The position numbers were made by a program, and so were the translations under genes. A stretch of DNA of 64,000 nt, from assembly GCA_032158295.1 (NCBI GenBank), contig CM063261.1, positions 2,852,001 to 2,916,000 of the forward strand, written 5' to 3'. Source of the stretch: Pycnopodia helianthoides (Eukaryota; Echinodermata; Asteroidea; Forcipulatida; Asteriidae). This document shows, one piece after another, positions 10,400 through 22,031 of the stretch. The notes below the pieces were generated by a model. It made no database searches, was not told the DNA's origin, and was given only the letters and a program-made list of their open reading frames with translations. Each line of letters starts with the position of its first letter. Position 1 is the first letter of the stretch.

Positions 10400-12707
10400 A
10401 GCGGCACACACAAACCTGGGAGTTCAAATGGAAACAGTATAATGGGTAACGAAATTTAAGGAATATCCAGTGATGTCTTGAGAGCGAGGTTACGCACAAA
10501 CAGTCTGGTCCCCTCGATGGGCACCAAAACGTACAGTAGGATACACATATAACCTCTTGTAATCAGAGACAGACATGCCATATACGTTTAGATCTAATGG
10601 CTGAATCGTGCATGAAGTTAATTAACTTGATATATGGTTTGTGTATTCAATTTGAGATTCCTACATCTTGTCAAATCCAATGTATCCCGTTGATGAAGGT
10701 TGCCTTGCAGTTGGTACTTAATCAATGATGCGTGCGGTCACCAACAATAATTTAAAGTGATGATAGAAAACACAAACACACGCAAAAACTGATCATATGG
10801 ATTATAGTTTTAAGAAAAGCTTTTAAATAACTTAATTTTCTGTAGATTTCCACTGCTCCGAGCTGGACCTGTTGAGGCGCCCTTCGTCACCTGTTGTTTG
10901 TAATGTAATAGTCGATGATGTTAGCGCCACTTGATTTCCATATTAAGAAATTATGTGCTGCCAAGAAGAGTTGGCGAGCATGCATTCAACGTTTATCGAC
11001 GCTAGGGTAGCGTATTTTGGTGACTCGACTTTCGGACGTTCGGACGTTCAGTCGACGTTCGGACGTTCAGTCCGAAGGAGTGCCTCGAATGCCAGTAAAG
11101 ATAGGAATGTTGTACAATATTTTGTTCGTTTGAAGGTATCTGATGTGACCGTCAAATCCCGTCAGTAAGATTTCTTGTTTAGGACTGCACTTGTTATAGA
11201 ACGCGTCAAATAAGCGATCCTCGTTGGTGTAGGCTTTTTGTGGGTGTGTGCAGTTCCAGAACTCTAACAAGGGAACAAACCCGTTGAAGTTTTGATGAGG
11301 AAATTTTAAATTATGTCCCCTCAACACTGTTAAAAATTCAGGCCAAGTGGTTTGGAAAACCCGGGGGCTTCTTTGCTCAACAGTGTCACAAAAACATGTT
11401 CGATAATCCGGACGAGATAATGGATTTTCGCGCCTCAACTGGCTTTGATGTTGAGGCAAAAACGGCAGGCATCCGTAGCAGTCCTAGCATCCGCCCCCTA
11501 CAATGCCGCCCGTTAAAAAAGAAAAAACGGCCCACGTGACCCCGGTAGTTGAGAGATTTGGATGGCGCGGTTTAGTCTCCGTGAGCCTAAGCTAGCCCGC
11601 GGAGGGCCTGGAAAACACTGGGGTTCGTGTACGGGAACACGCCTGATGGATTGAGCGGATAATATCCAATGTTTAAAGCAGCTTTATTGATCCCAGTGAT
11701 GATCAGGAACTGTCGAGATTGTTTAACATCAAAATAAAACACCGCCAGGCGATTTCTGGTCAGATAAAAATCTCGGTTTTTTACCCGTCGAAACGGGCGG
11801 ATTTGGCACTTCGCTTTTATTACTATTATTTCTAAGGCCGGTTTTCGGGCCTGTAAATAAACGGCAGCAAACTACCAGCAAACACTATTGCGTTTATAAA
11901 TAACCATCCGTTGATATCCCTTTACGCATGGATGTTTTGTTTCGGAAACTTTGAGATTTTCCAGATTATTTTCTGTTTTGACGGGATGAGATTCGAGGCC
12001 GCACAGTCCTACAGGCCCCTATGCGTAAATACTATTAGCAAAATGCAATTAATCTGCCTGTTTTACTCTTCAGCTAAGCATGATTATAAAACAGTGCATT
12101 CTTAATGTCGGTGTAGTCTTTAGGACTGTAGACTTGGGCGGGAAGCAATCCTACATTCATCCAATGCGAGACCTAAATTAGTACAAGAAAGCTGTCATGA
12201 ATAAATACTTACAACCACAATTGCACCAGGGTCCAAATTTACTATTCTAGAATGACATTCAGTAAAAGTTTATAATTCCGTGACTTGCATTTTCTTCAGA
12301 TTTTTTTCAATCACAGCTTAAAGTCACTACAAGCTACCCAGCTATAGGCCTATGTAACTCAATCCGGCAAGTCATTTTTCAAACTGATTAATGTCGTCTT
12401 CCCAACTAACAGCTGTTTGCACTCTGCACGCCCTCTGTTGATTTTCTCCAGTAAACGACGAACGAAACACGACCGTTTTACGCGTCTATAAATAGCCATG
12501 ACTGATAGCCTTACTTTTTCATATTTTCTCACCTTGTCAAGGCCGGTGCCGTAAGATATTTGGAGTAGACGCTTCGCAAGAGATTTGTCTAAACGCCCGC
12601 TTTGTGCAAAAAAATAATAATGGCACGCACAAAAATGAACCTAAATGGGCGGCGTTTACCCGTCTATAGGGAAAGCGTTTACCTCAGATGTAAAATACCC
12701 GATAGCT
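10400..12707. other. no gene recognised
   Basis: Mostly unique-looking DNA. A GC-rich segment at about 11380-11640 contains a frame open on the - strand (11067-11459), but its nominal start is TTG, there is no clear splice context and no domain. A small minisatellite at 11031 is listed separately. Confidence 0.45.
11031..11075. repeat. short tandem repeat of GGACGTTC motifs
   Basis: TTCGGACGTTC-type units occur four times in 45 bp, arranged as two roughly 19-bp copies separated by a GTCGAC palindrome. Confidence 0.7.
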
Positions 12708-12960
12708 ACACTCTAGGAACATCCGGGTCAGAAATGACCCGCAGTCCGGGTCCCCGGGGGCCCGACCCATTTCTGGGTCAGGCTGACCCGGACTCTGTGA
12801 TGACCCAGAAAAATGACAAAGAAATGGGTCAAACTGATGCCGAGTCCGAGTTGGAAGCCCATGTTGTGACCCTGACCCGGACCCTGACCCGGACATGGGT
12901 CAGTCTCCCTAGGGCACCCGGAATCCGGGTCAATTCTGACTCGGAAGTTTTACAGAGTGT
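12708..12960. mobile_element. inverted-repeat element packed with GGGTCA/TGACCC
   Basis: A 253-bp sequence starting ACACTCT and ending AGAGTGT. The outer ~45 bp on each side are alignable inverted repeats: GGGTCAG...TGACCC then CCGGGT on the left, and their complements on the right. Inside are about a dozen GGGTCA or TGACCC hexamers in direct and inverted arrangement. It behaves as a MITE by structure. GGGTCA is close to the AGGTCA half-site of nuclear receptors, which gives it possible regulatory side effects (inference). Frames through it are repeat artefacts. Confidence 0.6.
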
Positions 12961-13155
12961 GTAGTGCAATTGATATTGGGAGATAAGTTTGCCAGCCTTA
13001 TCACATCTATGAAAAGGAGAGGTGTACGTTAATAACAACGTTGTATGTTTGCATTGGTCAATATTTCGAAAATTGAAACCTCATTATAAAAGCAAAGCAC
13101 CAAAAGGACCTCCTTTTCAGGCTGTTTTTTCGTACACTGTGGCAAGCTTCAGTTT

Positions 13156-13284
13156 ATAGGCCGTATCCGAGTTGGCGGCTACAGCTACGGCTACGACTGT
13201 TGCTAAGGACGTCCTATACTTCAATGCACGATGACTCGGTAATCTAGCCGTAGCCGTAGCCATAGCCGCCAATTCGGACACGGT
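13156..13284. mobile_element. GGCTACGGCTAC-type inverted-repeat element, copy 1
   Basis: A 129-bp unit with inverted ends: TAGGCCGTATCCGAGTTGGC with GGCTACAGCTACGGCTAC on the left, answered on the right by GTAGCCGTAGCCATAGCC and GCCAATTCGGACACGG. A second copy lies 46 bp downstream in the same orientation. I recall the motif from MITE-like elements of marine invertebrates. Non-coding. Confidence 0.65.
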
Positions 13285-13330
13285 TTTTAAGTCTTCTTTT
13301 ATTTTTCTCTTCTTTTCCACCGCCCTAATT

Positions 13331-13471
13331 TAGGCCACATCCGAATTGGCGGCTACAGTTACGGCTACGACTGCTGCTAAGGACGTCCAATACTTCGATG
13401 CATGATGACGCTGATGAATCTAACCGTATAGCCGGTAGCCGTAGCCATAGCCGCCAATTCGGACACGGCCT
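13331..13471. mobile_element. GGCTACGGCTAC-type inverted-repeat element, copy 2
   Basis: This is 141 bp and about 85% like copy 1 by eye, with the same orientation and the same inverted ends (GGCCACATCCGAATTGGC and GCCAATTCGGACACGGCC). It is flanked by TTTA and TTATAA, so a TA target is possible. A few bases are inserted in the right arm (GTATAGCCGGTAGCC). The pair may come from two insertions or a local duplication. Confidence 0.65.
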
Positions 13472-15833
13472 TATAATAAATTGTTTTCTTCTTATTCTTC
13501 TGTTTTTCTTTTTTTACCGCACGAGCTCCTGCCATTCGGTGAATTTAATCTGAATTCCAGGGGGGCCCTAGGGATAGCAGTGGAATCGCAGATGGGATCC
13601 CTGAGTAAATAAGACCAATAAAATAAATTAAAACGTGCGCACCAATGGTTTACTTGTAGATGTTTGCTAAGTTTGATGTTGATACTGTTTGTTAACAAAG
13701 GACACTCGGGTGAAACAGTGTTAAAATGGGGAGGGCTACTCAAACATATAATTAGAATGAAGAGAAAAACACATTATAAATGAATCAAATTTATTTTTGT
13801 TATACAGAAAGTGTGTCTTATTTCAGAAACGGAGAATGATCGGTGGGTGCACCACGGTGTTTACCCCCGTCGAGGTTTAAGAGCCTATCGTTTCGTCCTT
13901 GTTTTAATTCCATCTTTACCTCTTTAATATTCTGCCTCCAAACCCAAAACCCGTGTCAGTGAATTAAAAATCAATCAGGAAGTTGCTGTATTGATCACTG
14001 GGAAGAAGGGGAAAAAATGCAATGAATATTCCGCGCTTTCCAACTATGAACATGACCAAACAAATTCACACGATCACCGGTGGCCCCGTTTCCTGAATAC
14101 CCACGGACGCTCCGGGCTAAACTCGCATTCCTTTACTCTCTGCTAGTCTTGCTTCGGGCCGTTCGGAGCGACAAATAAATGCACGCCGTGTAAATAGAAA
14201 ACGCGCAGGTGACGTCGACGTGCAGTTTAGACGGTTCACTGTCCCTTAATTAACCTCACGGTAAAACAACTCCTATAATTAGTATAGACGTAACCCCCGT
14301 CGATCCATATCGTGGTTAAGCCGTCCCAACTCGATCAAGTGCACTGTGTGTAGTCAAAACGAGGCTGGCAGGGGAAAGTATACGGGTGCCGAGCAGGAGT
14401 GAATTGAAAATATCACTGTATTACTGTGTGGACACAGGACATCCTAAAAATGTAAATGTCGGTTTGGTTGCATTAAAGAAAAAATACTTCTTTTTCTTGT
14501 TCTGCCTTTTAAAACCAATCCACTGATTTGGTCTGATGCGTTAATGGTAACATATTTACAGAGTAGTGAAATTATAAGAACAGTAAACAAAAACCAAACA
14601 TCTGTAAGACGGCCTGGTGCCTAATAAGACGGAATGGTTTAGTGTTAACAACCGCCATGGAGAAATGAATGTCTTAGTAAATCACGACGTACAACCGAGT
14701 ACCGCATTTGCAGTACAAGCTCTCTTATATCTCCACGCAAATTACAAAATTACAAAACGCAATCTTGCATCTGGTGTGCCATAGAAAATACCTGGTCACG
14801 AATCCGACCTAATGCTGTTGGCTAGTCTAATAATAGCTAGGCGTGTTCAGAGCGGTTTTGATGAAGCCCGGATCGGACCTGGAAAAGCAATAAACATTTT
14901 TTTGTCGCCTCGGAAACGTTCGCATCGTCCAATGAGATTGGATTATTACCGGTCACGTGATGAGTCTTGTCCTATCAGTCAAACGAGTGACGTGATCGTC
15001 TCATTTATATTTCGCTTATCGGATTTATTTTGGGGGAGTGATTTTTATTGAGCTGAGTGTAATGTAGTTCAATAAGCAAATTCTGCTTAGTGTCAAATAT
15101 GTGCTTATTGCAAATCGGTTGTCAGCCATTCAGATGGTAGCATCACATGGTATTTTAGTAGGCAACTTTTTTTCTGCCAGTTGGCAATAATGTTTGTGCT
15201 GCTCAGGCTATTGATCGGTAATGCAACCAATGTAGGGTAACCTATGGGCAGCACTTGGTTACGCCTGCCAAAAATATACACACATCCAGTAATATGCACA
15301 CTTATCAGTCAGCGTGGCCAATTCGTATGGTTCCCTGTATACACGTCCACTCTTGTAATGCTCACTCCCAGGCATTAGGTGGAGCACCAGTCTCATTTCC
15401 AGCCTTAATTTGGTAATGAACGTGATAGTGAAAAAAAGGACATAGGATTAATAATTTTGTTTTGAGATTTTGAACAACTGCGGTTGAGTTACCGGTCAGT
15501 AAATCGTCAGAATATTTGCAGGAATACACTCAGAATGAAAACAGTTCAACTGGAAAACGTTTCTTCATGAGTTGTCATAGAATATCACAAAATGACAAAA
15601 ACATACTTAAGGTAATTACAAGCGGTGACTCTTTAAACAAGAGCGAGAGAACACTTTTAATGAAATGAGGTTTGACGTCATCAGCCGTTCAGGCCAACAA
15701 CCTCGTGCCCACGAGGCACATCGATATCATCATATCCTATATCATGATCCAATACAGGCTTCGTGTTCTGTCACTGTGATTACCGTAATTGCAGAAAAAC
15801 AAAACACTGACTTGGATAAATAGTGGTGTAGGG
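13472..15833. other. no gene recognised; one motif-rich GC patch
   Basis: Mostly AT-rich. A CpG-richer stretch at about 14070-14240 and a cluster of CCAAT, ATTGG and CACGTG motifs at 14925-15000 could be regulatory, but no transcript can be tied to them. No coding exon is supported. Confidence 0.45.
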
Positions 15834-16035
15834 CTGGTATCGATACCGGATTGGTGTGGTATCGATGTAATATCTGTCGCCAGTATCGATACAGATTGAT
15901 GATGACTTTCAATTGAAAGGGATTATGGCTATTAAAGGCTTTAACACAAAATAAAACAGCGGCTTTATAAACTAATGTGTAGTCGATATCGATACTATTT
16001 TTTGCCGGTATCGATATGATTGATAGTATCGATAA
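15834..16035. repeat. inverted-repeat element with clustered TATCGAT motifs
   Basis: About 200 bp with roughly seven copies of TATCGAT, GTATCGATAC or CGATATCG. The left edge GGTATCGATACCGG and the right edge CCGGTATCGATAT are complementary, giving imperfect inverted repeats of about 30 bp. The centre is unrelated AT-rich DNA. It is probably a small transposon remnant; hAT ends of similar sequence are known, but the exact termini are unclear. The long - strand frame across it (15742-16188) is a by-product of the repeat. Confidence 0.5.
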
Positions 16036-17744
16036 CTTAGTTTTAATCTGAATAATTGAAGTGATGGGTTCAAGATCGTGCTTTGCCGTAAAGAAACATG
16101 AAATTCTTGTACAAGAAAATGACGGATGGTCTTTACCGAAATGAGTTTTATCAACATAATTTGCAACATTGATACGCGGCGAGACCATGCTAACGTACGC
16201 GTAGTATTGAACAAACAGGAACCAATTAGGGAAAATTTAATGATGTTGTAACATCAATTTTCCCAAAGCTGCTTTCGTCAGCTGTGGTTTTCTACATCAG
16301 CTTTACAAAAAAAAACACCAAGTGTACGGACTTTTTTTCCTGATGCATTACGCTGATTATTTTGTGTTTATTTACGCGAAGGGAGCATAGGAGTGAACAA
16401 ATCAATTTTGATTTACCTTTTGTAAAAGGGTCTCACAAAACCCATATCGTATGTAAGCGTCAAGCTTTGTTGGTACACCCCTCGAAACAAACTCCCATTG
16501 CATACAGTGCTAAATATTCAAATAATGCTTTTAAAATACTAAATAAAAAAGTCTCACACAGTAAAGGGAAAATTATCAATTGACTCCTCAACTTTTATCC
16601 TCTGCTCAATTGACATGGGAAGTCCCAAGGCCCGTCGAGTTGATTCTCCCTCCAAATAAAAACACCCCCTATACACCTGTGTAAATTCCCAAACGTCCGA
16701 GGATCAACCCTAAACAAAATTGTCCTTACACCTCTCGGCAAATGGGACCATTTTATGGCATAGGTCATCCAAAATACCTCAATTGTTGGAAGTCAACAAC
16801 CCCAGGTGGCAATTGGACAAAAGTGGTACACTTTACTCCTTTTATTTTGCTCTCAAATCTGTCTTATAGTGTGGAATATTTTGAGGGTCTACAAAAATAT
16901 TAATGAGGCCGTCCCTTATTTAGTGGGGTGCACCTTTGTGGTCAGCTGATTACGAGTGCGTGCGCCCTCTTGCGAACATCCTAGTGCCCGTAAAAGTGTG
17001 TGGGGGTGTGGTGGGCATTTCTGTTGCGCATGACTGAACGGTAACGGGTCATCATGATGTGTCACTGCTCAACCCAAATTGTTTTGCTCTTAGGTTCTTA
17101 TTCAGAATAAAACGTCTCAGCAAACAAAACAAGCTGTGCCGTGCAAAACAGTTATGAGCATGGCACTATTATCTAATCATCTGAATCTACACTTAAGTGT
17201 GTAGGATTTCAAACTGCATGGTGGAGATGCAATCTTAGATATCCTATTTATTGCTGGACTAAAGTGAAGTTTGCGGTAACACCCAAAAAGAATCATCTCT
17301 TTCTATAAAAATGAGTTGGCTTAGTTCTAAAAAATAATCGGTCTTGTAACAATCGACGTGTCTGCTTTGATGACATTGACTCAATCAAACAGGTTAATTA
17401 CATTCAAATAGAAGTTTAATAATAATTTCATTTAAAACAGTTTTGCGTAACGGACGACTTTCAGTTCAATTTTTTTCCGGAAGCCTTCGCAGGTCACCGG
17501 CCACGTGTAGCGGCCCCGGATAACAGCGTCGTTATCACGAGCGTCACATAGTGCTGACGACCATCCAGCGGAATGGTTCGCATCCGTCAATGACTGCGGG
17601 TTAACCGTGCACTGCCTCCAAATGCAGGCCAGCCATTCCCTGTGCGGATCCTTGATGGCATTTTCGCCAACACCTCAATAAACCCGTCAGTCCATTCGTT
17701 TGCTGTTAGCGGTATCGATAGCTAAGACGCTGCTGGTAGTGTGT
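16036..17744. other. no gene recognised
   Basis: Unremarkable AT-rich DNA apart from a GC-rich stretch at about 17490-17640. No exon, RNA gene or repeat family could be named. Confidence 0.5.
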
Positions 17745-17748
17745 TTAA

Positions 17749-18074
17749 AGGTGTTATACGGGATTAGTGGAGCTGACGAAATAGTCGCAGACAGTGTTCG
17801 TGGTTTGTGTGATCGAAAAATAACACATGAAATAACAAACCGGTGAAAATGTTGGATTAATCCGGTGTGTGAGTCAGGAGAAAATAGTGAAAACCAAGTA
17901 CAACTTTAAGCATGTAAACACATTGCCCTTAATTTTGGTTGTAACAACCGCTTTTGTGAGTTTGTTTGTTTTTAGGTTTAGAGACAGTTTTCTCGAATAT
18001 GACTTCATTTCAGAGAGAAATATTTCACAGGGAGAAAATGGTTCTATAGCATTCGAACTTCATAATTAGTAAGC
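17749..18074 (+). mobile_element. TTAA-bounded element, family C, copy 1
   Basis: This aligns along its full length with the complement of 51893-52220. It begins AGGTGTTATAC directly after TTAA (17745-17748). Shared landmarks are GTCGCAGACAGTGTTC, GTCAGGAGAAAATAGTG, TAAACACATTGCCC, TTTTGGTTGTAACAACCG and ACAGTTTTCTCGAATA. The right end is decayed and lacks a clear TTAA. The block around GAGAAAATAGTG also occurs in family B, so the two families are related. Non-coding. Confidence 0.65.
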
Positions 18075-18289
18075 TCTCAGACTAAAATACTAAACAATAA
18101 ACCCTGTATTGGCCTAATGCCTACATTAAGAATCAAGATAGTGGAATGGTTGAATTGTTTAGACTGCACCATTTTTCATTCATCACGTGTAAGTGGTTGG
18201 TTTTTGTAAACTCGATAACTCAAAACTGATGCCTAACACAGATGGTCATAAAACAAATTGTATACTTATCACTTCTGTGTCAGTGCTGG

Positions 18290-18395
18290 GGGAAACACAC
18301 AAGCGCCTCGGGTTGGACTCGAACTCTCGACCTTTCGCGTTCATCGACAGTAACTGAATCGTCACCTCACACCGAACTCGCCCGGTGATGACAGG
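18290..18395 (-). mobile_element. tRNA-derived SINE-like sequence
   Basis: On the - strand a strong B box (GAGTTCGAGTCC, complement of about 18314-18325) sits about 60 bp downstream of a degenerate A-box region (GTTCGGTGTGAGGTGAC). Then comes a body that reads GCGCTTGTGTGTTTCCCCC. The cloverleaf stems do not pair well, so I call it a SINE and not a tRNA gene. Confidence 0.4.
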
Positions 18396-18466
18396 CTAAT
18401 GGCGATAGGACGGCCGTAAATATTGAAAAAATGATAATACAATTATTGCCTCGTCTTCGAGACAGA

Positions 18467-18480
18467 CCCTAACCCTAACC
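18467..18480 (-). repeat. short interstitial telomere-like repeat
   Basis: CCCTAACCCTAACC gives just over two units of the animal telomeric repeat (TTAGGG on the - strand). It is too short to mark a fusion point; chance or repair filling are both possible. Confidence 0.5.
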
Positions 18481-19649
18481 ACTATTACTATCCTAAAGTA
18501 GCCATCAATAATTTGTTTCCATTTGATTAAGGTGGGAGATTTTTGTTATCAGTTGTACTGTTTTATTAGCAAGGCTCCTAAAAAAAATAGCAATAAACAA
18601 ACGACATACAATACCATTTTCCCGTCAGCATTTTTGTTTGAGCTATTACACAGTGGATCTTTAATAGGTTCCACAAGAGAGATTTCAGGAGAAATGGAGA
18701 TTTGACCTTATACTGGGCCCCAGTTCTTCCTCTCGTTTTACCTGAAGACCCGCCACGCCGTCGTCTTTGCTCTTGTTTGCTCTCTCGCTCCCGCGGTACA
18801 CACGGCTCGAGTAAACAACCGCTCCTTTATCGAGCACCAAGACAAACGAAGAACACTCTAAAAAGCTTTCCATAAAACACAACAACCAGGTCGAGGGAAT
18901 TCATCGACTGTATTGAACACGGATCGATTTGTCAGACCCGCTCCACGCAGGAATATTGATTGTTCCACATATTATCCGGAACGTTCGAATTGTGATCGAA
19001 CTATATGGGTTCCAACAGCAACCCATCCACGTGTTAGTTCCTCGTTGTTCCATGACGCCCTGACAAACACACTCCTATAGACCCGGTTGTTGTTTCTTGT
19101 TTACTAATAAAGGAGAAACAGATCAAGCGAGCGTCATTTTTATTGGGTTATAAAGACAGATAATCCAGAAAATCTATGGATATGAAGACTTTCCATCTCA
19201 ACTTCATCGTCTCATTTCGCACCAATCGGATACGAGAATCCAAAAACACATAATAAACCGGAATAGTACTCTTGACCCTTACACTAGCGCCCTCTATCTG
19301 CTAAGATCACTCATGCCCCCCATTTGACACATCATCGGACATGTTGTACACCATCTGAGGGTAACTTTTGTTTTAGGAATGGTTCTGTTCAAAATGTCAG
19401 GTTTCCAGGGAAAAAGACTTCTTTATCAGCTTCACAAAATAAGTATTGAAACTCTGTGGTGTTTAAACTTGGGATCCACCCGTGATCCTACTCCCAAGTT
19501 TAACAGTGTGGTGAAACGATATAGGCCAAGCGATTGGACAAGTCTGTCGTCTAAGTTTCTCACAACCCTGTGATATTCTTTGTACAAAGCGCACTCCAGG
19601 ATCTACGGATGTTGACTGAGCACTCGATACATGTCACTCGATCAGTTTG
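18481..19649. other. no gene recognised
   Basis: Frames at 18523-18705 (+) and 18685-18885 (-) are short and have no coding features. Nothing else stands out. Confidence 0.5.
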
Positions 19650-20025
19650 ATATTGGTTTTCGGTGCGTGAGAAGAGTTTCAAAACAAAGGAATCGATACT
19701 CAGACTAGAAATAATGGCAAGTGATGTTAAGTTTCAACACAAAGGACTCGATACCCACACTGGTCATGTTTATTCGATTGCTATACATGACAGGTGACCC
19801 GAAATTATAAACAGATGAATCGATACCCAGGCAAGCAATGAGGGTGATCTGAGTTTTCCATAAAGAAAGATCGATACCACATTGGGAATAATTATTCCAG
19901 ATCCGACATCTTGACATTTGTGATTGGAGATTTTAATCGGTACACGACACCACGGTGAAGTGATGTTGCTCCGAGTTTTCACAAAGCTAAGACGAAACGA
20001 GACCATCTCGCATTGGTCAGCCTCT
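19650..20025. repeat. degenerate tandem repeat, unit about 60-70 bp, with ATCGATAC motifs
   Basis: A block recurs about five to six times with heavy divergence. Its order is GTGAT, then a GAGTTTTCACAAAG-like segment, then GAATCGATACCCA. The CGATAC cores lie near 19694, 19749, 19821 and 19872, and the preceding GTGAT segments near 19720, 19793, 19848, 19921 and 19956. An old minisatellite is the simplest reading. Frames across it have no protein features. Confidence 0.5.
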
Positions 20026-21399
20026 GTCTTGCAAGGAAAGTAGAAACTTAAGTCTCAAAGTGTGAGACACAACCCCCCCCCCCTTTATCAAATTGAACTA
20101 CTTTACAAATAACTGGGTACAGGAAAACAGAAGTTTAACAAATCTTTACCCCAGATCCAGCTTGTCTTAACCGCAGATTGTAGCTTACGATGACCTTTCC
20201 ACTTTAACCTACGACCTGTAATCGGCCTTTTCTTTCCTGAGGGCGGGCCACCACCTCATCAGCGACTGTTTCTTGTCCGGTCTCGATTGAAGTTCTGGAT
20301 TTGAAATACACCTTCGCCACAAATCTAGTTAGGATGTCAGGTAGCGTTATGTTCGCGTCTACCAGACCATAACTAGACTGCTGTAAAACCGCACTAGTAT
20401 CACATCTGCTCAGAGGTCAAAGTAGAACTTAAGAAAATCAAAGCTCATTGAATGAGAGGAGTTAAAAAAAAAAAACCTGATACAATAATCACTCCATTGA
20501 TCTACCACCTGCAGGCGGCGATCGCCAACATTCTTAATGATATTTATTTCCCCAAAGTCACTTCATTTTGTAGATCACACGCGGAATATAATAGCTGCCT
20601 CAAGGCCCAAGCATTGAGCCTTGAGGAACCTTTCCAGTTTGGAGCGGCGTCCAGTGAAACTTAAGCCACTGCGGAGTCAAACCTAGTAAAGATTGACAAT
20701 AACGGGACAATTGACTCCCAAAGAGAAGGAAAAGGCCAGTTTATTTTATGTGGGAGGTTGAGGGATGATACGAACCACACCTGTCGCCACAGGACGCCTT
20801 TGTTCGTTGTATCACCTACCCCCATGGTTACTCTGGTTGTATCGCGCGCCAACAGTGTAAGGGCTTGCCTGATAATAAAACCACCTGGTGGAGCATTCAG
20901 TTTAGCCTGTCTGGTGAAAGCGAGGGGTTAATTCGGTGAAAACCGTTGGATATGAACACTAACTGGTTGCAACGTTCCAATAAATGTAACAGCTTCCTCC
21001 GAAGTGTCGTCGAATTCCAAGCTCTTGTTAGTCGATCAGAATTGGTTCTCCCTTGATAGTGTATCCTTTTAGTTTTAGAGACAAAAAACCTCCAATTGAG
21101 TTGTTGGTACCATCATCTATAAATACGATTTGTTTTTATAGATATGTGATTAGATAAATGCTGACGATTCCATATCATAGATAACACAATGCAATTAGAT
21201 ATCACAAGGCAATTATGCCCCTAAAGGTATGGTCTTAGATTGGTTGTTGTCAACGCAATGCTGATTTATATATGGCGGACAACTATAGACCTGTCTACCA
21301 CTAGCTTCGACGGTCTACTTGCTGAGAAAACAGCAACAAATCTGTCACTGTATTTTCACCAGAACGTCGAATTTAACCACGTTTAGAGAGGTGACAGCG
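20026..21399. other. no gene recognised
   Basis: Contains a C homopolymer near 20073-20083 and short frames with no recognisable content. No exon or repeat could be named. Confidence 0.5.
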
Positions 21400-21655
21400 G
21401 GTACCAACCGCATCTCTGGCCGCAGCATTCGCGAACGGACACCAACCTTCAGAAATCTGAGAAAACGATTCATGCATGAATCGTTTTCTCAGATTCAATT
21501 GGGGTGAAAAATTATCCAAGCAATATTATTGTTAAGTCGAAGGGAATCATTTCTCAAAATAATTTATACTATCAACAGCTGCACTGCTTCTCAGCAAGTA
21601 AGTTTGTGTATGGTCATTAATTTGTTTGAGTATTTACCAATCTATGACACTACCT
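21400..21655 (-). mobile_element. TTAA-bounded element, family A, copy 3 (degraded)
   Basis: The right end (AGGTAGTGTCATAGATTGG on the - strand) directly abuts TTAA at 21656-21659. Moving inward the order matches family A copy 2: a CAAACTTACTTG segment, a GATAGTATAAATTATTTTGAG segment, then a central hairpin. Here the hairpin is a perfect 42-bp palindrome (21454-21495). The left end is too diverged to place, so the start is approximate. Confidence 0.5.
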
Positions 21656-21659
21656 TTAA

Positions 21660-22027
21660 AGGAACATTACAGAATTGGTTTTTGCTAACAAAACAGTTGC
21701 TGGCAGTGTAAGCACTTTATGTAATCCACCATATACATAAACTGACAAACCTGTAGAAGTTTGAGATCGATCGGCCATCTGGGTCACGAGAAAATAGTGC
21801 AAAACCGATTACAAATTTGCATGTGTGATACAATGCATGAATAAAACGCTCATGAGCGATAAACTCCAATCGGAAATTAGTTTGATTTATTTCTCATCAA
21901 ATATGGCATTTCAGCCAGAAATATTTCTAGGGATGTTTTCTACTATCATCATTATTAGACCGTGTAAGTTTTATGTAAATCTGTGATCAAAAGTATATTT
22001 TACAATTACCAATTCTGTACTGTGCCT
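21660..22027 (+). mobile_element. TTAA-bounded element, family B, copy 1
   Basis: A 368-bp element that starts AGGAACATTACAGAATTGG and ends CCAATTCTGTACTGTGCCT, with TTAA at 21656-21659 and 22028-22031. The interior is shared with copies at 22913 and 33829: the landmarks are GCTAACAAAACAGTTGCTGG, GTAAGCACTTTATGTAATCC and GATCGATCGGCCATCTGGGT. The last bases (CTGTGCCT) resemble the family A terminus, so this copy may be a hybrid or mutated at the right end. Non-coding. Confidence 0.75.
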
Positions 22028-22031
22028 TTAA

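Noticed and set aside
11067..11459. 130-codon frame on the - strand
   Set aside because: It begins with TTG, not ATG, has no matching splice context, and no part of the peptide is recognisable.
15742..16188. 148-codon frame on the - strand, the longest in the window
   Set aside because: It lies across the TATCGAT inverted repeat and AT-rich DNA; the peptide has no domain and composition follows the repeat.
18467..18480. Chromosome-fusion mark from telomeric repeat
   Set aside because: Just over two units; too short to separate from chance.
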